From the NCBI GenBank assembly GCA_014879845.1, contig JACSRI010000147.1:1-64000 (forward strand): a stretch of 64,000 bases of DNA, written 5' to 3'. This document shows positions 24,780-33,604 of the stretch, piece by piece. The translations under genes and the position numbers were made by a program. The notes under the pieces were generated by a model. The model worked only from the letters and a program-made list of their open reading frames with translations. It searched no databases and was not told where the DNA came from. Positions within the stretch are counted from its first letter, which is position 1, and each line of letters begins with the position of its first letter. This DNA is from Opitutaceae bacterium. GTDB lineage: Bacteria; Verrucomicrobiota; Verrucomicrobiia; Opitutales; Opitutaceae.

Positions 24780-26633
24780 CTAGAACGCGAAGCAACTGCA
24801 CCCGGAGCCCCAAAGTCCGAGCCCGCCGTCCCATGCGCCATGGCGCGGGGCGCCGGCATGCCCATGACGATGGTGGTGATGGTGGCAGCACGATGCCGTG
24901 TGCGCGTGAGCCGCGGCCGCCCTCGCAAATCCCGGAGCGCCATAGCCGCCGAACCGCGCCACCGGTGACCACTCCGGCAGCACGGGAATCGGCGCGGGAG
25001 CCAGATCGCTGAACTCATCGGCCCCGTACACGATTCGTCCACCCACCACGGTCAGCACCGCACTGATGCGCTGGATACGCTCATCCGGAACGGAGAAATA
25101 GTCATCCGAAAGGACCGCGAGGTCGGCAAGTTGCCCCGGAACGATCGCACCCTTCTTGCCGGTCTCCGAAGAGAACCAGCTGCTGCCGATCGTGTAGAGA
25201 CGAAGCGCCTCCTCCCGGCTGAGACGGTTCTGCTCGGGATAGAGCTCCAGCCCGCCGGCGGTTCGACCGGTGGTCAACCAGTAGAGCGAAACCCACGGGT
25301 TGTAGCTGGCGACGCGTGTGGCGTCGGTTCCCGCACCCACGGGAATTCCCATCTCGAGCATGCGGCGCACAGGAGGTGTGCGCTCAGCCGCCTGTTTGCC
25401 GTAACGTTCGACGAAATATTCCCCTTGATACGCCATGCGATGCTGCACCGCGATGCCGCCTCCGAGCGCGCGAATGCGCTCCAAGCTGTGATCCGAGACG
25501 GTCTCCGCATGATCGAAGAACCAGTTCAGTCCGGTCAGCGGCACCTCACGATGCACCTCCTCGAAGACATCAAGGAAGCGGCGGATCGACTCGTCATAGG
25601 TCGCGTGCAGACGGAACGGCCAGCGGTTCTTGGCCAACACCGTGACGACCTCCTTCAACTCGCCTTCGAGCGAAGGTGGCAAGTCCGGTCGCGGTTCGAG
25701 GAAGTCCTCAAAGTCGGCGGCAGAGAACACGAGCATCTCGCCCGCTCCGTTCATGCGGAAGTAGTCGTCTCCCTTGCCCGGTTCCGTCATCTTGATCCAC
25801 CGCACAAAGTCGTCCTTTTCCTGCTTCGGGCGCTGGGTGAAGAGATTATAGGCGATGCGCAGGGTAAGTTCGCCGCGGGCGTGCAGGTCGTTGATGATCG
25901 CGTAGTCGTCCGGATAGTTCTGAAAACCGCCGCCGGCGTCGATGATGCTCGTGACGCCGAGCCGGTTGAGCTCGCGCATGAAGTGCCGCGTGGAGTTGGC
26001 CTGGTGCTCGGGCGGGAGCTTCGGCCCTTTCGCCAGAGTCGCGTAGAGAATCGTCGCGTTCGGCCGCGCGATGAGCAGGCCGGTGGGATGGCCGTGCTTG
26101 TCGCGCTGGATCTCGCCGCCGGGAGGATTCGGCGTGTCCTTGGTGTAGCCGACAGCGCGCAGCGCGGCCTGGTTGAGCAGCGCGCGACAGTAGAGATGCA
26201 GAATGAATACGGGCGTATCGGGCGCCGCGGCGTTCAGCTCCTCGAGCGTCGGCATGCGGCGTTCCGCAAACTGAAACTCCGACCAACCGCCGACCACACG
26301 CACCCACTGTCCCGGGGGTGTGCGCGCCGCCTGTTCACGCAACATCGCGAGGGCATCGACGAGGGACGGCACACCGTCCCATCGCAGCTCGAGGTTGTAG
26401 TTCAACCCGCCCCGGATGACATGCAGGTGCGAATCGTTCAGTCCCGGGATTACCGTCCGTCCATGCAGATCGACGACGCGCGTGGTCCCGGTGCGGAGGG
26501 CGATCATCTCGGCGTCGCGCCCGGTCGCGAGGATCCGGCCATCCTTGATCGCGACCGCCTCGACGAACCTGTTGCGCTCGTCCTGTGTGGCGATCCGGCC
26601 GTGGGTGAGAATCAGGTCTGCTGTTGATTTCAT
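24780..26633 (-). CDS. YtcJ-like metal-dependent amidohydrolase with His/Cys-rich tail
   Basis: 617 residues from the ATG at 26633 (MKSTADLILTHGRIATQDE). Amidohydrolase family 3 features: DLHGRTVIPGLNDSHLHVIR with the HxH metal motif, FRLHATYDESIRR, GLNWFFDHAETVSDHSLERI and GAGTDATRVASYNPW with the late metal Asp. The domain ends with GQLADLAVLSDDYFSVPDER. After ~residue 570 comes an unusual tail, HTASCCHHHHHRHGH, followed by a Gly-rich end with GCSCFAF. The tail could bind Ni, Zn or Cu or aid metal loading. The substrate (amide, carbamate or ester) is unknown. Probably co-transcribed with the ABM-domain gene 25 bp upstream. Confidence 0.9.
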   Translation of the reverse strand: MKSTADLILTHGRIATQDERNRFVEAVAIKDGRILATGRDAEMIALRTGTTRVVDLHGRTVIPGLNDSHLHVIRGGLNYNLELRWDGVPSLVDALAMLREQAARTPPGQWVRVVGGWSEFQFAERRMPTLEELNAAAPDTPVFILHLYCRALLNQAALRAVGYTKDTPNPPGGEIQRDKHGHPTGLLIARPNATILYATLAKGPKLPPEHQANSTRHFMRELNRLGVTSIIDAGGGFQNYPDDYAIINDLHARGELTLRIAYNLFTQRPKQEKDDFVRWIKMTEPGKGDDYFRMNGAGEMLVFSAADFEDFLEPRPDLPPSLEGELKEVVTVLAKNRWPFRLHATYDESIRRFLDVFEEVHREVPLTGLNWFFDHAETVSDHSLERIRALGGGIAVQHRMAYQGEYFVERYGKQAAERTPPVRRMLEMGIPVGAGTDATRVASYNPWVSLYWLTTGRTAGGLELYPEQNRLSREEALRLYTIGSSWFSSETGKKGAIVPGQLADLAVLSDDYFSVPDERIQRISAVLTVVGGRIVYGADEFSDLAPAPIPVLPEWSPVARFGGYGAPGFARAAAAHAHTASCCHHHHHRHGHAGAPRHGAWDGGLGLWGSGCSCFAF

Positions 26634-26658
26634 GAATACGTTTCCCAAGTGGTTGAGG

Positions 26659-27216
26659 TCAGCTGCGGCCGAAGAGCCAGCGCGCGAAGATCCGTGTGAG
26701 GATGGGCATGACGACCCAGGCCAGGGACGCCACGACCACGAGGTTGATGGGGACGTTGAGAAGCAAAGGCGGCCAATCCGGGAAGGCTCGCTTGGCGACG
26801 GGTGGAATGAGCGCGGCGAGCGGGTACACGCCGAGAAAGGTCACCGCGGCCATCTTCCATCGCGGCGGCGCCTTATGCGGTCGGTCCGGCAAGGTGAACC
26901 ATCCTGCCAGCCCGCTCATCTCCTCGATGTAAGGATCCTGCTCACAAAACTCGCGCAGGTGCCGCATCCACGCCGCGTACTCGGAGGTGGCCTTGAACGA
27001 TCGCCGCGCCTCGGCATCGGCAAAGCGGGCGACCACCGTGTAGTCGCGCGACTCCGGCGGCGACGGTCGCAGCACGTGCAGCCCGAGGTTGCCCGGTTGC
27101 TCGAGCGCGAAGGTGGTGAACTCACGCATCGCCGTCTCGAATGCGCTTTCGCATCCCGGCTTCACGCGCCGGTGCGCAACTACGGTGATTGGGTCCTTTT
27201 CGAGTGTCGCAGGCAT
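26659..27216 (-). CDS. ABM-domain protein with C-terminal membrane segments
   Basis: 185 residues from the ATG at 27216 (MPATLEKDPITVVAHRRVKP). Residues ~10-105 fit the antibiotic biosynthesis monooxygenase (ABM) fold, a small ferredoxin-like barrel: CESAFETAMREFTTFALEQP, YTVVARFADAEARRSFKAT. Two hydrophobic helices follow (~125-145, AVTFLGVYPLAALIPPV; ~155-180, NLVVVASLAWVVMPILTR). This ABM-plus-two-helices layout is common in proteins of unknown function. It begins the minus-strand run with amidohydrolase, DoxX and chloroperoxidase-like genes. A longer upstream in-frame start would add a less typical tail. Confidence 0.83.
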   Translation of the reverse strand: MPATLEKDPITVVAHRRVKPGCESAFETAMREFTTFALEQPGNLGLHVLRPSPPESRDYTVVARFADAEARRSFKATSEYAAWMRHLREFCEQDPYIEEMSGLAGWFTLPDRPHKAPPRWKMAAVTFLGVYPLAALIPPVAKRAFPDWPPLLLNVPINLVVVASLAWVVMPILTRIFARWLFGRS

Positions 27217-27395
27217 GATGAAGGCCGGAGGGCAAACCTCCTGGCCGACACGATTACCTACGCCGCGAACGGACGGACCGAAAACCAGGCGCCCCAGAAA
27301 CTTGATCAACGACGAAAATCACATCCAACAACCGCTCCGGGTCCTTCATGCACCAGTCCTGACAAAAAGCAGCCCGCGCAGGTCGCCGAATCCGG

Positions 27396-28175
27396 CTACC
27401 CGACAGCTGACTCCCGTTCTGGATCACAGCTGACAATGACCGTTCTTCGAATCCGGGGCGGAGGTTCCCTCCGTTCGTCGAGGAGCACCAGGAGTTGGTG
27501 GACGGCCTCCTTACCCAGAGCCCATGCATCATCGAGACTCCGTGGCATGGATGAACCTCGTTTGTCGGATTCGAGGTCGATCCTGACCGATCGTGGTCCA
27601 GCCGCTCCCTGTCGCATGCACACAACTGACATCGAGGGGATCGCCTGTAGTTCGGCGGCGTTGAAGACCTCCCGCGCCGGAACCACGATAGCGCCGCGAA
27701 TCCCTCGCCACGCGATCACATCGACGACTCGCCATGGCGAAAGACGCTTCAAAGACAGGTCGAGCACGTCGATTCCATAGCCGAACTGCTCGGCGTAGGC
27801 ACGAGCGCCGCGTAGAAATCGATCCACAGCGGCTTGGTCTTCGTCAAAGGAGACGATCGCCGCAAGCGCCTCCTTGTAGCGCACCGCTCTCAGCGTTCTC
27901 AGGTCCGTCATGAACCGGGACATCGCCGGATCGAGAACGTATCCAAGTCGTCGAGCAACCGCTTCGACTCGTGCCCGAGTCTCGGGTGTCACCGATGGAC
28001 TCCCCCGCAACGCGTGCGATACCGTGGTCCGCGACACCCCCGCAGCCATGGCCACCTGCCGCATCGTTACGTTTGTTCTCACCCGCAATCGCGGAACGAC
28101 CGCTCGCTGACCCTCGCCATCGTCTCCGCCGCGACGATGGTCGACGGTTGTAGCCATGGACCGGCACAGAGTCAT
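27396..28175 (-). CDS. LacI-family transcriptional regulator, shortened sensor domain
   Basis: 259 residues against ~330-345 for the family. The DNA-binding domain is complete: MRQVAMAAGVSRTTVSHALR then PETRARVEAVARRLGYV. The first part of the periplasmic-binding-like domain follows (FGYGIDVLDLSLKRLSPWRV, VIAWRGIRGAIVVP). After SVRIDLESDKRGSSMPRSLD the sequence jumps to the typical end, WALGKEAVHQLLVLLDE, so about 80-90 central residues seem to be missing. The ATG at 28175 overlaps the RND permease stop as ATGA, indicating coupling. The reading frame is open, so it may be a functional short form that no longer binds an effector, or a decaying gene. Confidence 0.8.
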   Translation of the reverse strand: MTLCRSMATTVDHRRGGDDGEGQRAVVPRLRVRTNVTMRQVAMAAGVSRTTVSHALRGSPSVTPETRARVEAVARRLGYVLDPAMSRFMTDLRTLRAVRYKEALAAIVSFDEDQAAVDRFLRGARAYAEQFGYGIDVLDLSLKRLSPWRVVDVIAWRGIRGAIVVPAREVFNAAELQAIPSMSVVCMRQGAAGPRSVRIDLESDKRGSSMPRSLDDAWALGKEAVHQLLVLLDERREPPPRIRRTVIVSCDPERESAVG

Positions 28176-31100
28176 CCGGTCGCCTTAGCGCCTCCTGCCG
28201 CGGACCGGCCCAATTGAGCGGGCTGGGACTCGCTGGTCCGAAATCGACGCTTGAGCCGCAGCTTGAACTCATCGACGAGTTCGAAGACGACGGGCACGAC
28301 GAGCAGGCTGAGCGCGGTCGACGTTATGAGGCCGCCCATCACCGCGAGCGCCATCGGGCCACGGAAGGCCGAGGATACGCCGAGTTGCAGGGCCATGGGC
28401 ATCATGCCGGCAATCATGGCGAACGTCGTCATGATGATCGGGCGCGCACGCTTGTGGCAGGCGTCGACGAGAGCCTCGGTGCGCGACAGACCGTGCTCGT
28501 CACGCGCCATGATGGCGTACTCGACAAGCAGGATGGAGTTCTTCGTCACGATGCCCATCAGCATGATCAGCCCGATGAGCGAAGAGAGCGAGAGGCTGTA
28601 CCCACATATCGCCAACGCGGCGAAGGCTCCGCCGACAGAGAGAGGAAGCGCGGTCAGGATGGTGATCGGCTGCAGGAAGTCGTGGAACAACAGCACGAGC
28701 ACGGCGTAGACGCAGAAAACCCCCGCCCCCATCGCGAGGCCGAAGCCACCGAAGAGTTCCGCTTGTTGCTCCGACTCACCCGACGCCACGCGACGGATAC
28801 CGGAAGGCAGGTCGCGCAGTGACTCCAGGGCCTCGACCTGCTTGTTGATCTCTCCGATCGGGCGTCCCTCGGTCTCGATGACGATCGTGACATTTCGGCT
28901 GCGATCAATGCGGTCGATCTGCGCCGGGCCGCCCTCGACCGCAATGCGTGCGACACTCGCGAGCGGCACCGGCCCGTTCACGGACGTTACACGCAAATGC
29001 CGGATCGTCTCGAGGGTCGATCGATCCTCCTGCGGCAGTTGCGTGCGGATGTAGAGCTGGCGATTGGGAAGGTTGAGCCGAGGTAGGTTCTGATCGTAGT
29101 CGCTGGTCGTGGCGACGCGGACGGCCTGGCTGATCGCCGCGGTGCTCACGCCCAGTTCCGCGGCACGAGCAAAGTCTGGCTGCACGACGAGTTCCGGCCG
29201 AAGCAGGCTTGCCGTCGATGAGACGTTGCCAAGTCCGGGCAGCGTCCGCAGGTCGGCCATGATTCGACGGGTCGCCTCGATGAGCAGCCGCTGATCATCT
29301 CCGGCCAGCACGAGCATCACCTGCTGTCCCGACGTGTTGCCACCGAGCCCCAGTCGCGCGCCCGGGATTTCCGCGAACCGCGCACGCAGCGCGCGCTCGA
29401 TCTCGACCTGCGACCGATCGCGCTCGTTCGCTGGCACAAGTGAGACGACCAAGCTGGCGCGTCGCACCTCGGCGGCGCTGCCGCCCGATCCACCGATGCG
29501 GCCCGCGTTCGCGGCGCCGACGGTGGTGTAGACATTCCTGACCTCCGGGTTGGCCGCCACGATCCGGCGTGCATGTTCGGCCAGAAGGATGGTGTTTTCG
29601 ATCGTGCTTCCCGGCGGTGCCTCGACTGTCACGAGGATCTGGTTCTGATCCTCGGCGTCGACGAAGTTGGTCGGGATGAACGCAAGGAGAGAAACTGAAG
29701 CGATGAGAAAACCCATCGCACCTGCCATCGTCTTGAACGGATGACGCAGACATGTGCGCACCGCCCGCAGATAGAGCGTCATCAGACGCCCATCCGCATC
29801 GTGGGCCGTGTCGGGCGCACGCGGCTTCATCAGCACCGCGGCCATCATCGGCGTGAGCAGCCGCGCCACGAGGAGCGAGAACAGCACGGCAATCGACGCC
29901 GTCCACCCGAACTGCTTGAAAAACTTCCCGGCGATGCCGCCCATGAACGCCGTGGGCAGGAAGACCGCGACGAGCGTCAGTGACGTGGCGATCACCGCGA
30001 GTCCGATTTCGTTGGCCGCCTCGAGCGAGGCATTCCGGGGCGACTTCCCTCCACGCAGGTGGCGCTCGATATTCTCGATCTCGACGATCGCGTCGTCCAC
30101 GAGCACACCGATGATCAGCGTGAGCGCAAGCAGTGTGATGGAGTTGAGCTGAAATCCGAGCATCGCGATCACCGCAAACGTCGGAATGACCGACAGCGGC
30201 AACGCCACGGCTGAGACAAAGGTAGCCCTCCAGTCGCGCAGGAAGAAGAACACCACGACCACAGCGAGAAAAGCACCCTCGTAGAGCGAGTGCATGGCCG
30301 CGTCGTAGTTGCTCAGGACCGGCTCGATCGTGTTGTTGACCTCGCGGATCGCGACATGCGGGTGCGCCTCGACGATCTCGCCCACCTTCGCACGCACGCG
30401 GGCGGCGACCGCCACCTCGCTTGCGCCACGCGATCGGGTGATCTGAAAACTCACGACCGGTCGCCCATCGACGTAGGCAGCCTGCCGGGGCTCCGCTGTG
30501 GTGTCGCGCACACGCGCGACGGCATCGAGCCGGATGGCGCGTCCGTCGGTGAGTGCGATGGGCAATGCCGCGAGATCCTCCACGCGCTCCGCCGGGCTGC
30601 TGGTGCGCACCGACTGTTCGAGCCCACCGAGATTGGTCCGGCCGCCCGGGGCCTCCTGCTGGACCAGTCGCACCTGTGCGGACACATCGGCGGCGGAGAC
30701 ACCGAGCGCGAGCAGGCGGGTGGGATCGAGTTCGACGCGAATCTCCCGGTCCACTCCACCGAGACGGGCCACCTCGCCGACGCCGTCGACAGCGAGCAAT
30801 ACCTTGCCCACGTCGTTGTCGACAAACCACGACAACTCCACCTCATCCATCGCTTCCGATTCCACAGCGAAGGTAAGGATCGCCCCGCCGGTCGTGTTGA
30901 CCCGGGAAATGATCGGATCCTGCATCTCGGGCGGCAGCTTGTTGCGGACGCGGTCGACCGCGTTGCGCACGTCGCTGACAGCCTCTTGCAGGTTCTTCTC
31001 GAGATCGAACTCGATGGTCGTGACCGAGGTGCCATCGTTGACTGTGGAGTAGATGTGTCGAACGGAGCCGACGGTGGAGACACTGTCCTCGATGCGCCGG

Positions 31101-31291
31101 GTCACCTCGGTCTCGAGCGTCGACGGCGTGGCGCCCGGCAGCACGGCCGTGACCACGACCATCGGAAAGTCGAGATCGGGCAGGTGCTGCACCGGAAGCT
31201 TGCGATAGCCCACCACGCCCGCGACGCACAATAGCGCGAACAACAGGATCGAGGGGATGGGCTTGCGGATGGCCCAGGCCGAGAAGTTCAC
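28172..31291 (-). CDS. RND-family efflux permease (AcrB/MdtB-like)
   Basis: 1,039 residues, the normal size for a hydrophobe/amphiphile RND pump. Family signs: an N-terminal helix with RKPIPSILLFALLCVAGVVG, porter domain phrases (PVQHLPDLDFPMVVVTAVLP, RIEDSVSTVGSVRHIYS), and the proton-relay Asp pair in LIIGVLVDDAIVEIENIERH (part of TM4). Twelve membrane segments are expected. It couples inward proton flow to drug or solute export. The adaptor gene precedes it with a 4-bp ATGA overlap and the LacI-type gene follows with another, giving a tight three-gene operon. No TolC gene is present, so it may share the outer-membrane channel encoded at 56269-57621. Confidence 0.95.
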   Translation of the reverse strand: MNFSAWAIRKPIPSILLFALLCVAGVVGYRKLPVQHLPDLDFPMVVVTAVLPGATPSTLETEVTRRIEDSVSTVGSVRHIYSTVNDGTSVTTIEFDLEKNLQEAVSDVRNAVDRVRNKLPPEMQDPIISRVNTTGGAILTFAVESEAMDEVELSWFVDNDVGKVLLAVDGVGEVARLGGVDREIRVELDPTRLLALGVSAADVSAQVRLVQQEAPGGRTNLGGLEQSVRTSSPAERVEDLAALPIALTDGRAIRLDAVARVRDTTAEPRQAAYVDGRPVVSFQITRSRGASEVAVAARVRAKVGEIVEAHPHVAIREVNNTIEPVLSNYDAAMHSLYEGAFLAVVVVFFFLRDWRATFVSAVALPLSVIPTFAVIAMLGFQLNSITLLALTLIIGVLVDDAIVEIENIERHLRGGKSPRNASLEAANEIGLAVIATSLTLVAVFLPTAFMGGIAGKFFKQFGWTASIAVLFSLLVARLLTPMMAAVLMKPRAPDTAHDADGRLMTLYLRAVRTCLRHPFKTMAGAMGFLIASVSLLAFIPTNFVDAEDQNQILVTVEAPPGSTIENTILLAEHARRIVAANPEVRNVYTTVGAANAGRIGGSGGSAAEVRRASLVVSLVPANERDRSQVEIERALRARFAEIPGARLGLGGNTSGQQVMLVLAGDDQRLLIEATRRIMADLRTLPGLGNVSSTASLLRPELVVQPDFARAAELGVSTAAISQAVRVATTSDYDQNLPRLNLPNRQLYIRTQLPQEDRSTLETIRHLRVTSVNGPVPLASVARIAVEGGPAQIDRIDRSRNVTIVIETEGRPIGEINKQVEALESLRDLPSGIRRVASGESEQQAELFGGFGLAMGAGVFCVYAVLVLLFHDFLQPITILTALPLSVGGAFAALAICGYSLSLSSLIGLIMLMGIVTKNSILLVEYAIMARDEHGLSRTEALVDACHKRARPIIMTTFAMIAGMMPMALQLGVSSAFRGPMALAVMGGLITSTALSLLVVPVVFELVDEFKLRLKRRFRTSESQPAQLGRSAAGGAKATG

Positions 31292-32430
31292 CGACGTCCT
31301 CCACCCTGCAGGGCCACGGTGGATTCACCCGACTTCAGCGAGCGGTCCGGCTCAGCGATCACGACCAAATCGCCCTCCTCGAGAAAACTTCCACCCGACG
31401 CGACAATCCGATCCCCACCGCTCAGGCCTTCGGTGATCTCGACTTGCAACCCGCGGCGCCGGCCCGGGACGACCTTCATCTGGCGCACGCGGCGCTCGTC
31501 ATCGACCTTCATCACGTACTGAAAGCCATCACGATAGACGATCGACGACTCGGGCACGTGCAGCGCCGGCGCCGTTCCGATCTCCACCACGCCTGCGGCA
31601 AACATTCCGGCCCGCAGGACACCCGGCTCCGGAAGATCGACATAGAGCAGGCCCATCAAGGTCGCGGCATCGATCACGGGTGAAACCGCCCGGACCGTGC
31701 CGATCACCGAGCCCTGTCCGCGAGCTTCGACCACCACGCGCTGGCCGACCACGACCCGCGCCAGCTCGTCGGCCGGCAGCGTCCCTCGCCACTCGAGCCG
31801 ATTCTGGCGGATCATGCGAAAGAGTTCCGAGCCCGTGCCCACCACGGCGCCAACTGTCGCCGCCCGGGACGAGATCACGCCATCGTCGGGCGCGACGACC
31901 ATCGCTTGTTTCATTCTCAAGCGCTGCGCCTCCAGCCGGGCCGCAGCGGCACTTAGGCGTGCGATGCCCGCGCGCTCCGACGCGACCTGTTGCGCGAGGT
32001 GCTCCGGGCTCACCACACGCGTCTCGGCAAGGCCCCGCGCACGCTCGGCCTGCTCGCGCGCGAACGCCAGCGCCGCTTCCGCCTCGGCGACGGCAGCCTC
32101 GGCTTGCGCGATGTCGACGCGCACCGACTCGTCGCGGAATCGCGCGAGCACTTGTCCCTTGGATACACGATCGCCGACATCAACCAGCACGTCATCCAGC
32201 GGCAGGCCGCCAATCTCGGCTCCAACGATCGACTCCTGCCACGCGTCGACGCTTCCGGTCCCAGCGACCACCTCCGGCCACTCGGCCACGGCGGGCGATA
32301 CCAGCGAGACGGTCAGGGCCGGCTTGCTCTCGGCACCTGGGTTGCCCGACCCGCGGCCGCACCCGGCGACAGACAGCAGCACGGACAGGTACAGGAGCCC
32401 ACGTCCAACGGCTGAATTTGTAGATTTCAT
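31288..32430 (-). CDS. RND efflux periplasmic adaptor lipoprotein
   Basis: 380 residues from the ATG at 32430 (MKSTNSAVGRGLLYLSVLLS). A signal peptide ends in a lipobox, LLSVAGCGRG, so the protein should be lipid-anchored. The lipoyl-like half GAEIGGLPLDDVLVDVGDRV, an alpha-helical hairpin (~100-180, rich in Ala/Glu/Arg) and the second lipoyl half PDDGVISSRAATVGAVVGTG are clear. Beta-barrel and membrane-proximal parts follow (VPESSIVYRDGFQYVMKVDD). It should bridge the inner-membrane pump and an outer-membrane TolC-type channel. Coupled to the downstream permease by an ATGA overlap. Confidence 0.93.
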   Translation of the reverse strand: MKSTNSAVGRGLLYLSVLLSVAGCGRGSGNPGAESKPALTVSLVSPAVAEWPEVVAGTGSVDAWQESIVGAEIGGLPLDDVLVDVGDRVSKGQVLARFRDESVRVDIAQAEAAVAEAEAALAFAREQAERARGLAETRVVSPEHLAQQVASERAGIARLSAAAARLEAQRLRMKQAMVVAPDDGVISSRAATVGAVVGTGSELFRMIRQNRLEWRGTLPADELARVVVGQRVVVEARGQGSVIGTVRAVSPVIDAATLMGLLYVDLPEPGVLRAGMFAAGVVEIGTAPALHVPESSIVYRDGFQYVMKVDDERRVRQMKVVPGRRRGLQVEITEGLSGGDRIVASGGSFLEEGDLVVIAEPDRSLKSGESTVALQGGGRR

Positions 32431-32476
32431 CAGATCAGTACCCGCGGCCTGGGTGATATCCCAGACTTGAGGGCGG

Positions 32477-33574
32477 TCAGTGACCCGTCCCGCTGGCGCC
32501 CAGGTAGTTGCCATACCCGACCACGAGCGTGGAGAGCACGAGCACGGCGATGCCGGCGAAGATGTAGCCGTGGGTGCGGTGACTCGATCCCTTCCACTCC
32601 TTGAGCACGATGCCCCAAAGCGAGCTGAACAGGATGATGCTGGCCATGTGCAGGGTCCAACTCGAGAACTCGTACTGCCCCATCTTCGTCTGGCCCATGC
32701 TGTAGAAGAAAAACTGCAGATACCACGTCACGCCGGCCATCGCCGAAAAAGCGTAGTTGGTGACCAGTGACGCGCGGCCAGAGCCCGCATCCACTGCAGG
32801 CTTCAGCGCACCATACTCGCCGAGGCTGCGGTTGCGCATGGCGAGGATCAGGCACCAGATCGAATTGGTTGTGATGCCGCCGAGCAGCACGACGATCAGC
32901 ACCGGCAGATTTTGCCAGAGATCGGAGCCGCCGTTGTCCGCGAGTGACTGACGCGCGAGGTCGGCAATCGGTTTGCCCGCCGCGAGCCCGTAAGCGAAAC
33001 ACGAGCTCATCACGCCCGAGAACACCGCGACCAAGAGGCCGCGGCGGAAGTTGAACTCGCGCACCGACGCCTTCTTTTGCTCAGGGCTGAGTTCGCGCTC
33101 CTTGCGCACACCGGCCATCCCGCACAGTCCGATGCCTCCGAGACAGACGGCGACACCGAGCAGCACGTAGCGTCCCGACACGCTGGCGGCGATCGTCCCG
33201 AGTTCACCCGCGAAGAGCGGCGGCATGAGCGTGCCGAAGGCCGAGCAAAAACTCAGCGCCACCGCCATGCCGAGGCCGATGCCAAGATAACGCATGGTCA
33301 GGCCAAAGGTGAGGCCGCCCAGGCCCCAGAGCGCCCCGAAGACGTAGGCCCAGAGCACGCTGCCCGCCGGCGCCGCGCGCAGCACGGCGAACAAGTCGGG
33401 CACGAGCAGGCTCGCGAAGAACCACGGCGCGACGATCCACGAGAAGAATCCACCGACGAGCCAATAGGTCTCCCACGACCAGCGTTTCACGCCGCGGTAC
33501 GGCAGATAAAAACTCGCGGACGCGAAGCCGCCGAGCCAGTGATAGATCAGACCGAGGAGTGGATTGGCGCCCAT
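32477..33574 (-). CDS. rhaT: L-rhamnose/proton symporter RhaT
   Basis: 365 residues with about ten hydrophobic segments. The start MGANPLLGLIYHWLGGFASA and the phrases YLPYRGVKRWSWETYWLVGG, GLTFGLTMRYLGIGLGMAVA and WCLILAMRNRSLGEY are characteristic of RhaT of the drug/metabolite transporter superfamily. It imports L-rhamnose with protons across the inner membrane. Its gene begins 30 bp after the GH3 gene stop, and the operon upstream encodes a GH78 rhamnosidase and a TonB receptor, so it should take up the released rhamnose. No rhamnose catabolic genes (rhaA, rhaB, rhaD) are present in the window. Confidence 0.94.
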   Translation of the reverse strand: MGANPLLGLIYHWLGGFASASFYLPYRGVKRWSWETYWLVGGFFSWIVAPWFFASLLVPDLFAVLRAAPAGSVLWAYVFGALWGLGGLTFGLTMRYLGIGLGMAVALSFCSAFGTLMPPLFAGELGTIAASVSGRYVLLGVAVCLGGIGLCGMAGVRKERELSPEQKKASVREFNFRRGLLVAVFSGVMSSCFAYGLAAGKPIADLARQSLADNGGSDLWQNLPVLIVVLLGGITTNSIWCLILAMRNRSLGEYGALKPAVDAGSGRASLVTNYAFSAMAGVTWYLQFFFYSMGQTKMGQYEFSSWTLHMASIILFSSLWGIVLKEWKGSSHRTHGYIFAGIAVLVLSTLVVGYGNYLGASGTGH

Positions 33575-33604
33575 GGGAAAACGATTTGATGCGGATCGGA
33601 CGTC

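Noticed and set aside
13215-27216. Biosynthetic gene cluster suggested by many hydrolases, an ABM protein and a haloperoxidase-like enzyme
   Set aside because: No core synthase (PKS, NRPS, terpene, RiPP) is present; the set fits detoxification better.
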